A DNA stretch of 12,605 bases from the NCBI GenBank assembly GCA_031285085.1, contig JAITWW010000041.1, positions 1 through 12,605 of the forward strand. The letters are read 5' to 3'. This document shows, one piece after another, positions 1-7,031 of the stretch; positions within the stretch are counted from its first letter, which is position 1; every line of letters starts with the position of its first letter. The DNA is from Candidatus Methanofilum arcanum (GTDB lineage: Archaea > Halobacteriota > Methanomicrobia > Methanomicrobiales > Methanospirillaceae). The translations under genes and the position numbers were made by a program. The notes beneath the pieces were generated by a model that ran no database searches, was not told the DNA's origin, and worked only from the letters and a program-made list of their open reading frames with translations.

Positions 1-270
1 ACACTCGGTGCTGATAGCGCTCGTGGCAGCAGGGGGGGCATCGTCCTCCTACCAAGGACGCCCCCACCAAAGATCGAGGAAACACGGACGACTACGGGAT
101 CGTTTTGTCTCATCATCTCGACTACAAGAAAATCCCAGTGCACTACGCGGTTGGTGCAGGCGATCTGCGGGTCACGATCCTCATGATCGTCATGCATGGG
201 GACAAGTCTAATCACGGTCGAGTACCAAGACACACGGGGGAGCTCATCACCACCGACATGTCGTCTCTGA
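1..270. other. GC-rich stretch without recognisable gene
   Basis: This stretch is clearly richer in G and C than the rest of the window: by hand count the first 60 bases are 39/60 GC, falling to about half by position 241-300. The only fairly long open frame on the plus strand (stop at 12-14, then open to a stop near 310) gives a low-complexity peptide that I do not recognise, and the other frames are no better. No promoter, hairpin or RNA signature is clear. It may be the edge of a transferred or decayed element whose other part lies before the window. It stops at the point where flavoprotein similarity begins. Confidence 0.4.
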
Positions 271-668
271 TGTGTGGAAAACCAAGATCGTGCCTGTTCT
301 ATTATAATTGATATTGTGAATTCACGCATAAAAGAGATGATACTGGCTGATGGTATTATTATTGCGTCTCCGACGTACTTTGCAGACATGACTGCTGAGA
401 CAAAGGCTTTGATTGATTGCTTCTTGGTTTGTTACGAGAGTGAATGGCAATCTCTTGTCACGAAAAGCTGGTACTGTCTTCACTGTTGATGCAATTCAGC
501 ACTTTTTTACGATAAATGATATGGTTGCGATTGGCTCAAAGTACTGGAATATGGCACTTGGTCTTGCACCTGGAGATGTTGATGCTGACGAAAGGAATCG
601 AGACGATGAGGAGGCTTGGTCAGAATATGGCATGGTTTTTACAGATGAAAGAAAAAGCGGGTTTATAG
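271..668 (+). pseudogene. Decayed flavodoxin-like / iron-sulfur flavoprotein
   Basis: This is a remnant of an NADPH-dependent FMN reductase/flavodoxin-family protein, a family of small FMN-binding electron carriers common in methanogens. Translation in three successive frames recovers family segments. Frame 1 from 271 gives CVENQDRAC, then ADGIIIASPTYFADMTAETK, the FMN phosphate-loop region. A shift near 415-430 leads to a frame reading RVNGNLLSRKAG and DAIQHFFTIN, then SKYWNMALGLAPGDV. A second shift near 593 leads to GIETMRRLGQNMAWFL and a TAG stop at 666-668, where family members normally end. The part between LLSRKAG and DAIQHFF looks shorter than usual, suggesting a small deletion. The N-terminal third (start, first strand, first cysteines) is missing and is replaced by the GC-rich segment. 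The assignment rests on remembered family motifs; two frameshifts plus truncation make it non-functional unless the sequence contains errors. Confidence 0.75.
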
Positions 669-750
669 GGAGGTATGGTGTCTTATGTTTGTTCTATGGT
701 GGGGATGGCTTTTTGGCTAACACCACATTGATGAGGTCCTCTTCTTTTTT

Positions 751-769
751 AGATCATTATCAATGATCT
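751..769. repeat. Perfect 8-bp inverted repeat
   Basis: AGATCATT (751-758) is the exact reverse complement of AATGATCT (762-769), with three bases between. A T-run lies just before it on the plus strand; read on the minus strand this becomes an A-run after the hairpin, so it is not a classic terminator on either strand. It could be an operator or a chance palindrome. Confidence 0.4.
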
Positions 770-785
770 CCCTGGATTGTTTGAA

Positions 786-948
786 ATCTCTTTTCTGACA
801 TATACCATCATATCTCCATGGTGGGAATGGCTCTTTTATATCATATTGTCACTTCGCTGATGACCATCTCACTCCTTCTCTTCTTGGCACACTATCAATT
901 ATGCCCTGAGGGTGTTTTGCATCTCCTCTCTAACATATACCATCATAT
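786..948. repeat. Diverged 28-bp direct repeat pair
   Basis: Bases 786-813 and 921-948 match at 25 of 28 positions; the last 16 bases (ACATATACCATCATAT) are identical. The period is 135 bases. The three differences are transitions, and one is silent if the repeat is read as the minus-strand peptide MMVYVR. The 11-base string ATCTCTTTTCT recurs at 993-1003. Confidence 0.7.
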
Positions 949-1027
949 GGTTTATTCTTACAAAACATGGAGCTTTGACATCTCCTTGTGAGATCTCTTT
1001 TCTCGATTTTACATATCTCTTTTCCAT
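899..1027 (-). CDS. Short ORF with repeated YVR/YVK-KE peptide motif (doubtful)
   Basis: The minus strand has an open frame of 42 codons starting at ATG 1027-1025 and ending TAA 901-899. The peptide contains RYVKSRKEIS near its start and VYVREEM near its end. Outside this frame, the other DNA repeat copy (813-786) encodes VYVRKEIS, followed by a stop. The three similar peptides, spread over about 240 bases, look like units of one repeat protein now broken by stops. I do not recognise the family. There is no clear Shine-Dalgarno sequence, and the frame could be fortuitous, because the underlying DNA repeat alone would generate the similarity. Confidence 0.2.
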   Translation of the reverse strand: MEKRYVKSRKEISQGDVKAPCFVRINHMMVYVREEMQNTLRA

Positions 1028-1159
1028 TATCAGCCCTTTTTTGTGGATATCATTACTCATTCAAAAATGCTATCTCAATCTACCAACCAAAAAACGAACT
1101 TTCATCTCAACTTAAAAAACAACCCAAAAGGAAATAAAACAAGACAGCAACACTACTTC

Positions 1160-1699
1160 ATGAAACAGATCTACCTCATGTGCATACTCTTTCTTCTAAC
1201 ATGCATACCTGCATCAGCTTCCTATGACTATACGGCTCTCTCCCTTACCGGCCTTCAAATATCAGACAGCACACAGATTGATGCATTACTTGATGAACTC
1301 CAGATCGATCCAGATCAGGCAGAGATTTGGAGCAAACTTGCAGGAGTGTATCTTATTACCGGACAGTATGACAAAGCAATCACCGCATACAACTATGCAC
1401 TCACCCTCAACCCAGATCAACTCCCCTCATGGAAAGGACTTGGATACGCTCACTTACAAGAAGATGACTTTGAGAATGGCATCCTTGCACACGAAGAAGC
1501 TCTTCGCCTTGATCCAACAAACAGAGAACTCCAACAATACATTGCCATGCTCTACAATGATATCGGGCAACACGCACGTGCAATGGAACTCTATCAAGCA
1601 ACTGGAACCCCAACCTTCACCGTTGTCAGATATCAAACTGGACCATGCTCATGGCAGGGAGAAACAAGTGGAAGCTTCGTAATAAAAGAATACATCTAA
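1160..1699 (+). CDS. Secreted TPR-repeat protein
   Basis: This encodes a 179-residue exported protein. I chose the ATG at 1160 rather than an upstream one because it opens directly into a signal peptide: MKQIY, a hydrophobic core, then a PASAS cleavage region near residue 20. The mature part is tetratricopeptide repeats: a helical lead-in with DELQIDPDQAEIWSKLAGVY, then units around GQYDKAITAYNYALTLNPD, DFENGILAHEEALRLDPTN and GQHARAMELYQ. TPRs are helical protein-binding scaffolds and no catalytic motif is visible, so the partner is unknown. The short C-terminal tail after the last repeat contains a single Cys. No Shine-Dalgarno sequence is close to the ATG, while AAATAAAA at 1131-1138 sits at TATA distance, suggesting a leaderless message. 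The gene converges on the ACT gene, with 33 bases between the stops. Confidence 0.8.
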   Translation: MKQIYLMCILFLLTCIPASASYDYTALSLTGLQISDSTQIDALLDELQIDPDQAEIWSKLAGVYLITGQYDKAITAYNYALTLNPDQLPSWKGLGYAHLQEDDFENGILAHEEALRLDPTNRELQQYIAMLYNDIGQHARAMELYQATGTPTFTVVRYQTGPCSWQGETSGSFVIKEYI

Positions 1700-1709
1700 T
1701 GGTAAAAAG

Positions 1710-1732
1710 AAAAAAGAAGTAAAAAATTACTT
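1710..1732 (-). terminator. Hairpin plus T-run after the ACT gene
   Basis: AAGTAA (1717-1722) pairs with TTACTT (1727-1732). On the minus strand this weak hairpin follows the ACT-gene stop directly and leads into the T-rich stretch CTTCTTTTTTC. It is plausibly the end of the ligase/ACT operon transcript; archaeal terminators often need little more than the T-run. Confidence 0.4.
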
Positions 1733-2179
1733 TCATTCACAGGGACACAAAAGTTCCTCTGGTTTTAGAACATATGCCCCACTTTTTTGTATAATATCAA
1801 TTGCGGCATCAATATCATCTACTCTTAAAATCAAAGTTGCCTGATGACAGCCTGCAAAAGCATAGGAATACTCAATATTAACAGCTGCCTCTGCAAGAGC
1901 TGCAGCAACCTCGTACAAACCTCCTGGCTGATTTTTCATCCGAACTGCAATCACATCAGTATATGCGACATGAATCCCCTTTTTACTCAACGATGAAAAC
2001 GCCATCTCTGGCTTATCAACAAGTGCTCGAATGACCCCAAACCCTTCTGCTTCTGCTATTGAAAATGACATCATATTCACGTTGGCATCTTGAAACACCT
2101 TTGCGACATGGGCTAACTTTCCTGGCTTATTCTCAGAAAAAATTGAGATCTGTTTAATTAAATAGGCGTTATTCTTCAT
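1733..2179 (-). CDS. Double ACT-domain regulatory protein
   Basis: This is a 148-residue protein made of two ACT domains and little else. The first spans about residues 8-70, with the ligand-loop motif ENKPGKLAHVAKVF; the second spans about 75-142, with NQPGGLYEVAAALAEA. ACT domains bind small ligands, usually amino acids, at dimer interfaces built around such P-G loops. Stand-alone double-ACT proteins of the COG4747 type are known next to phenylacetate-CoA ligase genes, so an aromatic amino acid or arylacetate is the likely ligand (inference). Its ATG overlaps the stop of the upstream ligase by four bases (ATGA), and GGGAG lies just upstream, showing translational coupling. It has no DNA-binding domain, so it probably acts on protein partners. 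It is the last gene of the operon. Confidence 0.85.
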   Translation of the reverse strand: MKNNAYLIKQISIFSENKPGKLAHVAKVFQDANVNMMSFSIAEAEGFGVIRALVDKPEMAFSSLSKKGIHVAYTDVIAVRMKNQPGGLYEVAAALAEAAVNIEYSYAFAGCHQATLILRVDDIDAAIDIIQKSGAYVLKPEELLCPCE

Positions 2180-3528
2180 ACTGTCTCCCTCAAGTCAATA
2201 ACTCTCTTTGCTTTTCCTTCAAATCGTGGCAGTGAACCAAACTCCACAAGCTCAACTCCTGCTGCAACATTCAATGAGTTTCGAAGCTCACGTTCAACAT
2301 GTCGTTTTATTGTAATGAGATCTTCTAATTTATCTGGAGAAAATCCTTGTGGAAGTTCAACTTTCACCATTAGTGCATCAAGCACTCCCTGACGTGAGAC
2401 CTCGATCATGAAATTATCTCCAACTTCACTCAAACCAAGCAAGGTATGTTCAATCTGAGATGGAAAGACATTAATTCCACGAATAATTAACATATCATCA
2501 ACACGACCAGAAAGGCGCTCAATTCTTGGATGCGTCCTTTTACATCTACATTGCTCATGATGAATTGCACTGATATCCCCTGTTCGATACCGAATGATTG
2601 GGAGCCCTTCCTTTTGTAACATTGTTACAACTAGCTCTCCACGCTCACCATCAGGCATTTGCGTATGAGACTCCGGCTCTAACACCTCACAGTACACAAT
2701 ATCTCCCCATGGATGAAAGCCCTCCATGGCTGTGCATTCGGTGAAAAGGGGACCAGACAACTCACTTGTCCCATAGATATCATAGGCAGAGATGCCGTAC
2801 AACTCATACAACCTGCGTCGCATCTCTTCACTCCATGGCTCTGCACCAACTACCGCTGTCTTGAGTTTCGTATCATCCTTAATCGAAACTCCCATCGCTT
2901 GTGCTACCTCTCCAAGATGCATCAGATACGAAGGTGTACATGCAATAGCAGTTACCTCCAGATCCTGAATCAACTCAATCTGCTTTTCTGTGTTTCCAAC
3001 AGATGCCGGAACAACAGTTGCACCAATGCGTTCAGCCCCATAATGCAGCCCAAGCCCACCGGTAAACAACCCATACCCATAACTAATCTGTATTACATCT
3101 CCTCTCCCAAGCCCAATGGAGGTCAAGCCACGTGCAACAGATTCTGCCCACAAATCAATATCCTTCTGTGTATATGCAACAACTGTTGGCTTTCCCGTTG
3201 TTCCTGATGAAACATGATAACGCACTAACTCCTCAGGCAAACTTACCACAAGCCCGGTTGGATACTGATTACGCAGATCCTCCTTATACATAAACGGCAG
3301 CTTTGTGATATCTGAAAGACATGTAATATCATCAGGATGTACCCCGTTTGCCTTCATTCGCTCACGGTAATGAGGTGAAAAACTGTACACCTGGTACACG
3401 AGTTTTTTCAGATATCGAAATTGCAGTTTTTCTAAATTTTCGAGAGGCATCTCTTCAATACGAGCATCAAACGGTCGTAGCTGACGCCTCCTCTGACTGG
3501 CTATACGCACATCAGTTTCGTTCTTCAT
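2176..3528 (-). CDS. paaK: Phenylacetate-CoA ligase paralogue 1
   Basis: This 450-residue acyl-adenylate-forming enzyme of the PaaK family converts phenylacetate or a related arylacetate plus CoA and ATP to the aryl-acetyl-CoA, AMP and diphosphate. Visible motifs are the phosphate loop SSGTTGKPT (107-115), YGTSE (252-256), YRTGD (314-318), the hinge segment GRVDDMLIIRG (from 341) and the C-terminal end FEGKAKRVIDLRE. The length is normal for PaaK. In methanogens such ligases are linked to indolepyruvate:ferredoxin oxidoreductase, giving a route between arylacetates and aromatic amino acids; that oxidoreductase is not in this window. The usual C-P-C-G-R-type element before the hinge appears here as CRCKR (327-331), unlike its neighbour. 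It lies six bases after ligase 2 and overlaps the ACT gene. The exact aryl substrate cannot be read from the sequence. Confidence 0.88.
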   Translation of the reverse strand: MKNETDVRIASQRRRQLRPFDARIEEMPLENLEKLQFRYLKKLVYQVYSFSPHYRERMKANGVHPDDITCLSDITKLPFMYKEDLRNQYPTGLVVSLPEELVRYHVSSGTTGKPTVVAYTQKDIDLWAESVARGLTSIGLGRGDVIQISYGYGLFTGGLGLHYGAERIGATVVPASVGNTEKQIELIQDLEVTAIACTPSYLMHLGEVAQAMGVSIKDDTKLKTAVVGAEPWSEEMRRRLYELYGISAYDIYGTSELSGPLFTECTAMEGFHPWGDIVYCEVLEPESHTQMPDGERGELVVTMLQKEGLPIIRYRTGDISAIHHEQCRCKRTHPRIERLSGRVDDMLIIRGINVFPSQIEHTLLGLSEVGDNFMIEVSRQGVLDALMVKVELPQGFSPDKLEDLITIKRHVERELRNSLNVAAGVELVEFGSLPRFEGKAKRVIDLRETV

Positions 3529-3534
3529 TCCTTC

Positions 3535-4824
3535 CTACATTCCTTCCCGAAGATCAATTACTCGCTTTGCTTTTCCCTCAAATCGAGGAAGACTCCCTCG
3601 TTCCACAAGACGAATCGTTGTGCGCAGCTCAAGTCGCTCCTTTAACTCATCTACCAGTCGGCTTTGTAACTTTGTTAACTGATCCAACTCTCCATTAAAC
3701 ACATCATCAGTTATTTCAACAGAGATACTCATCTCATCAAGATGATTTACTCGTTCGATTGTAACCATGAACTGATCCCCAACACCTGGGATCTGCATAA
3801 CGATATGTTCTATCTGTGATGGAAAGACATTGATTCCACGAATAATTAACATATCATCAGTTCTACCAGTCAGGCGTGCAATTCGCATACCTCGTCCACA
3901 TGGGCATGGTTCAGGCATCAGCATGGTGATATCTCCAGTCCGGTATCGAAGCAGTGGCATCGCGTACTTGAGGAGTGGAGTCACTACAAGCTCTCCTCGA
4001 ACACCTGGAGGGAGATTCTCTCCTGTCTTTGGATCAATAATCTCGACATAATATGCATCGTGCCAGATATGAAGACCATCATGCTCCGGACACTCAAATG
4101 CAACTCCTGGACCAAATAGTTCGCTCATTCCATAACTATCAAATGCCTCAACTCCAAGGCGTTTTTCTAGTTCTGCCCGCACTGCTTCGGACCAGGGTTC
4201 AGCTCCAAACAGCCCATATTTTAATTTGGGAAGAGACATTCCCATCTCCTCAACGACCTCTACAATACGCATTGCATAACTTGGGGTACAATGAATTGCT
4301 GTCACACCAAAATCAGAAAGCATCTCGATCTGGCGGTGTGTATTTCCAGTAGCTGATGGAATTGTTACCGCTCCTATTTTTTCTGATCCATAATGAAACC
4401 CAAGGCCTCCGGTAAACATTCCATAGTTTACCATATTCTGAAAGATGTCATCAGAAGTCATGCCAGCCATTGTCAGATTTCTGGCAATGAGTTCAGACCA
4501 GCTTTCAAGATCCTCTGCAGTATATGCTACTACTGTTGGTTTTCCTGTCGTTCCTGAAGTTGTATGAATTCGCACAACTTCACTCATTGGAACAGCAAGA
4601 AAACCAAATGGATATCCCTCTTGAAGATCTTTTTTGGTCGTAAATGGAAGCTTCCGTACATCGTCATATGTTTGAATGTCATGAGGAGCTATTCCTATCT
4701 CCTTGCATCTCTCCCGATAAAACGGTACAGATTGAGCACGTTTAAGTGTCTGTTGTAACCGTTCAATCTGCAACTTCTGCAAACCTTCTGACGATAGTGT
4801 TTCAATTGCCTTATCTCGAAACAT
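3535..4824 (-). CDS. paaK: Phenylacetate-CoA ligase paralogue 2
   Basis: This is a second PaaK-family ligase of 429 residues and the first gene of the operon. Motifs in order are TSGTTGKPT (89-97), YGMSE (231-235), YRTGD (294-298), CPCGR (307-311), GRTDDMLIIRG (320-330), and the C-terminal FEGKAKRVIDLRE shared exactly with paralogue 1. The two proteins resemble each other over their whole length; paralogue 1 has about 20 extra N-terminal residues. The pair probably arose by tandem duplication and may have split substrates, for example phenyl- versus hydroxyphenyl- or indole-acetate, or may work as a heteromer (inference). At the junction GGAAGGAATG occurs twice: once spanning the end of this gene and once at the start of the next, placing a Shine-Dalgarno-like sequence directly against the next ATG. 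The start ATG at 4824 is supported by a TATA box about 70 bases upstream. Confidence 0.88.
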   Translation of the reverse strand: MFRDKAIETLSSEGLQKLQIERLQQTLKRAQSVPFYRERCKEIGIAPHDIQTYDDVRKLPFTTKKDLQEGYPFGFLAVPMSEVVRIHTTSGTTGKPTVVAYTAEDLESWSELIARNLTMAGMTSDDIFQNMVNYGMFTGGLGFHYGSEKIGAVTIPSATGNTHRQIEMLSDFGVTAIHCTPSYAMRIVEVVEEMGMSLPKLKYGLFGAEPWSEAVRAELEKRLGVEAFDSYGMSELFGPGVAFECPEHDGLHIWHDAYYVEIIDPKTGENLPPGVRGELVVTPLLKYAMPLLRYRTGDITMLMPEPCPCGRGMRIARLTGRTDDMLIIRGINVFPSQIEHIVMQIPGVGDQFMVTIERVNHLDEMSISVEITDDVFNGELDQLTKLQSRLVDELKERLELRTTIRLVERGSLPRFEGKAKRVIDLREGM

Positions 4825-4893
4825 GTAATCACGTACCGATTTTTTGTTTGGATTGATTTTGAAAATAAACTAATTTATTCTGCCTTGAATCCG

Positions 4894-4901
4894 TATATAT
4901 G
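4894..4901 (-). promoter_or_regulatory. TATA box of the ligase/ACT operon
   Basis: On the minus strand CATATATA, preceded by an A/G-rich BRE-like stretch (CGAAAGAAGA), lies about 70 bases before the ligase 2 ATG. Transcription would then start near 4870, giving a leader of roughly 45 bases. The promoter shares the spacer with the divergent membrane-protein gene. Confidence 0.5.
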
Positions 4902-4955
4902 TCTTCTTTCGAAATCTAATGAGGATATCGTTTGGTAAAAAACAAAATCAAAAAG

Positions 4956-4963
4956 TATTTATA
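4956..4963 (+). promoter_or_regulatory. TATA box of the membrane-protein gene
   Basis: TATTTATA, preceded by A-rich sequence, is centred about 25 bases before the ATG at 4985. That spacing puts the transcript start at or beside the start codon, so the message would be leaderless. It also argues against the alternative in-frame ATG at 4919, which lies upstream of this box. Confidence 0.5.
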
Positions 4964-4984
4964 GAAAAAAGGGAAAATACTCGT

Positions 4985-5671
4985 ATGGATCCATTTTTTG
5001 AAATTTATGAAATGGTTATGCCACCGATATCCGCTAGCGTTGATACAACCGTAAGTATTCTTCCCCTAGTTATTGGAGCAGTTATTCTTCTCATTATCGG
5101 GTGGATTGTCGGTCGCGTGCTTGGAAAAGCTGTCTCAGTCCTGATTGATAAACTTGGGCTTGAGAAAAATGTTGGAAAAACGGCAATTGGAAAGACTTTC
5201 TTAAAAACGGGATGGGCTAGTTTTGCTGATATCGGTGATTTCATCGTTCGAATTATTGTGTACTTGTTTGCCATTATGGCAGCCGCAAATGTCCTTGGCA
5301 TCACGTATCTCTCAGCGCTGATTGCTCAGATGATTGCTTACGTACCAAGTCTTGTGGCGTTTGTTATTATTCTCTTTGTTGGTCTTATTCTTGTAGACTA
5401 CTTTGCAGACTTTGTCGTTGCATATAGTGAACATGGAACATTGCACCTTGTAAAACCAGTGATCTTTCTCTTCCGCTTCTTCCTTTACTTCATTGTTATT
5501 ATGCTTGCGCTGACTCAGCTCAAGATCGATCTCGGTATTATCTATGCATTTATAACACCTGTTGCATGGGGTGTTGGCATAGGCATTGGAGCAGCAATTA
5601 CCGTTATCGTTGGACTTGGCCTCAAGGATCAAGCCCCTGAACTCTTTGATAAACTGATTGAGAAGTTCTGA
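4985..5671 (+). CDS. Membrane protein related to mechanosensitive-channel TM region
   Basis: This is a 228-residue integral membrane protein with about five hydrophobic helices (roughly 22-43, 85-104, 113-137, 155-177, 189-212). The first helix region, ending GRVLGKAVSVLIDKLGL, and the last, with a glycine-rich stretch running into GLGLKDQAPELFDKL, match what is known of the conserved TM-helix proteins (PF05552) related to the membrane portion of small mechanosensitive channels. The soluble beta domain of true MscS proteins is absent: the protein ends a few residues after the last helix. It is therefore either a minimal channel or a membrane scaffold; no transport substrate can be inferred. 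The start at 4985 is preferred because a TATA box sits 25 bases upstream, inside the longer alternative frame. A strong terminator follows the stop directly. Confidence 0.75.
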   Translation: MDPFFEIYEMVMPPISASVDTTVSILPLVIGAVILLIIGWIVGRVLGKAVSVLIDKLGLEKNVGKTAIGKTFLKTGWASFADIGDFIVRIIVYLFAIMAAANVLGITYLSALIAQMIAYVPSLVAFVIILFVGLILVDYFADFVVAYSEHGTLHLVKPVIFLFRFFLYFIVIMLALTQLKIDLGIIYAFITPVAWGVGIGIGAAITVIVGLGLKDQAPELFDKLIEKF

Positions 5672-5675
5672 ACAG

Positions 5676-5713
5676 AAAAAAAGGAGTGCGAAACACTCTT
5701 CGCATTTTTTTTT
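5676..5713. terminator. Bidirectional hairpin terminator
   Basis: TGCGAA (5687-5692) pairs with TTCGCA (5699-5704) around a six-base loop. It is followed on the plus strand by nine T (5705-5713), and on the minus strand by seven T (5682-5676) after four bases. It sits 15 bases after the plus-strand gene stop and beyond the 3' end of the convergent TctA-like gene, so it can end both transcripts. Confidence 0.75.
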
Positions 5714-5753
5714 GTGTGTTATTTTTTTGTTTAATTGCAATTTTTTCATTCAT

Positions 5754-5781
5754 CATCCATCTCTATTCATCCATCTCTATA
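5754..5781. repeat. Tandem 14-bp repeat, two copies
   Basis: CATCCATCTCTATT (5754-5767) is followed at once by CATCCATCTCTATA (5768-5781), which differs only in the last base. It lies in the convergent spacer just downstream of the TctA-like gene. It is probably a slippage product. Confidence 0.7.
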
Positions 5782-5794
5782 CTTGCTGAATCCA

Positions 5795-7000
5795 TCAGAA
5801 CCCAAGTGCGAACAGTATAACTGGCAGTGAGATAGCACCCATGCAAAACATCCTCTCTACACCAAATAATCCTGGCAACAGTCCGATAAGGATGGAAAGA
5901 ACCAGTATCCATAGTCCAAACCAATCAGTCAGCATATAGGTCAGTGCGACCATTCCAACACAGATTATCTGTGAAAAAGCTTGAGCAGGAATCCTGTTTA
6001 ACACCTGTGCAGAGCGAGCCATAAGAATCGTCAGTAAAAAAGCACCACCACTACTCATAACAGCAACAAGTGTGAGACTTGAAAAAGGGGGAATGGCGTC
6101 TTCGAGTGCAGAAAGTGCAACCATTACCCCGTTTCTCATACGAGAGATCGCAAAAAAAGCCGCAATTCCAATAACAGCATTTGCAGTATTTGCAGCACTT
6201 GTGGCAACAATATACTCCCGATACCCACTTTTGCTCCTTCTAAATAAGAGGAGTGCATTTGCAGTAGCATTTGATAAACCCGGTAGCCAGCCAACAAGGA
6301 TCCCAGCTGCTGTACCTGGGATTGAGCTGGCTATTATCGCGGTATTTGTGAGTTTAATCCCTTGAAATTTTTGTTTTGGAATTGGAGCATCTCCTGTGTT
6401 TATTAATACTGAAATGCCAAATAACCCCGTTAATAGCGGCATCAACACACTTCCTGCCCCTGGAATCATGCCCTGTGCAAGTGGCGCGTACGCAAATGCA
6501 AATAAGCCAAGAATGCCTGAACCACAAAAGGTCATTGCTGCATAAAATGGAGCACTGCTCAGCACAATGATGAGCCCCATAATGAGCACGAGTATGATGC
6601 CTATCCAGTAATCAAGCAGAGGTTGCAATGCAGGAAGAAAAAGGAGGCCTGCAAAGGAGATTGGAACAGCAAAAATAACTCCCCATAGACTCCCTAGCGC
6701 TGAGATACGTACTGCCTCCTCACCATGTCCAGCCCGTGTCATTGCATGAGCTGGAAGCACAGCATATGCTGTATCTGCATCTGGAATCCCAATGAATGCA
6801 GCAGGAATAATATCAAGAAAAGAGTGTGCGATAAGCGTTGCGATAAGTGCTGCAGCTACAAACTCAGGCCCGCAATGTATCAGAAGCGTACCATACACAC
6901 TCACCATGAGTGCAGCAATAGTATTTGCATGGATACCTGGTGTTATGCCACTGATGCATCCAAGTCCAATGCCAGTTAGCATGCCAGCAATAAGATCAAT
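5795..7000 (-). CDS. TctA-family (COG1784) multi-pass membrane protein
   Basis: This hydrophobic protein of about 401 residues has some ten membrane segments. The N-terminus has the hallmark GITPGIHANT, and a related G-x-L-P-G-L-S-N-A-T-A-N-A motif follows mid-protein (GWLPGLSNATANA). This internal repeat is typical of the TctA/DUF112 permease superfamily, whose bacterial members are the large subunits of tripartite tricarboxylate transporters. The archaeal COG1784 members occur without TctB or TctC, as here, and their substrate is unknown. The first ATG in frame is at 6982, but six upstream codons encode IDLIAG, matching the family N-terminus. A GGGAGG Shine-Dalgarno sequence lies five bases before an ATT codon (7000-6998) and is too far from the ATG, so I place the start at ATT. 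The gene converges with the channel-like gene and shares its terminator. Confidence 0.8.
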   Translation of the reverse strand: MDLIAGMLTGIGLGCISGITPGIHANTIAALMVSVYGTLLIHCGPEFVAAALIATLIAHSFLDIIPAAFIGIPDADTAYAVLPAHAMTRAGHGEEAVRISALGSLWGVIFAVPISFAGLLFLPALQPLLDYWIGIILVLIMGLIIVLSSAPFYAAMTFCGSGILGLFAFAYAPLAQGMIPGAGSVLMPLLTGLFGISVLINTGDAPIPKQKFQGIKLTNTAIIASSIPGTAAGILVGWLPGLSNATANALLLFRRSKSGYREYIVATSAANTANAVIGIAAFFAISRMRNGVMVALSALEDAIPPFSSLTLVAVMSSGGAFLLTILMARSAQVLNRIPAQAFSQIICVGMVALTYMLTDWFGLWILVLSILIGLLPGLFGVERMFCMGAISLPVILFALGF

Positions 7001-7011
7001 TTTTGCCTCCC
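6998..7011 (-). promoter_or_regulatory. Shine-Dalgarno and probable ATT start codon
   Basis: On the minus strand GGGAGG (7011-7006) is followed by CAAAA and then ATT (7000-6998) in frame with the TctA-like protein. The nearest in-frame ATG is 23 bases beyond the Shine-Dalgarno sequence. A TTG one base later is out of frame. This spacing decides the start. Confidence 0.55.
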
Positions 7012-7031
7012 TTAAACATCATAGGAATACT

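Larger units (their letters stand above)
669..1159. other. Repeat-bearing region, no intact gene
   Basis: This spacer lies between the flavoprotein remnant and the TPR gene. It is pyrimidine-rich on the plus strand. It contains a perfect inverted repeat (751-769), a diverged direct repeat (786-813 and 921-948, 25 of 28 bases alike), and a third partial match (993-1003). On the minus strand both full repeat copies read as M-M-V-Y-V-R-(K/E)-E, and one lies in a 42-codon frame (1027-899). This may be the debris of a minus-strand gene with a repeated peptide motif. The last 60 bases are A-rich and probably hold the TPR gene promoter: AAATAAAA at 1131-1138 is about 25 bases before the ATG. Confidence 0.45.

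Noticed and set aside
786..948. Possible CRISPR array
   Set aside because: Only two full repeat copies, 135 bases apart, imperfect and with no regular spacers or cas genes.
4919..4984. Upstream ATG extending the channel-like protein by 22 residues
   Set aside because: The extension is charged and AT-rich, and the TATA box lies inside it, so 4985 is the better start.
5312..5749. 145-codon minus-strand open frame
   Set aside because: It is antisense to the channel-like membrane protein and its terminator; the lysine- and asparagine-rich peptide is an artefact of hydrophobic codons on the other strand.
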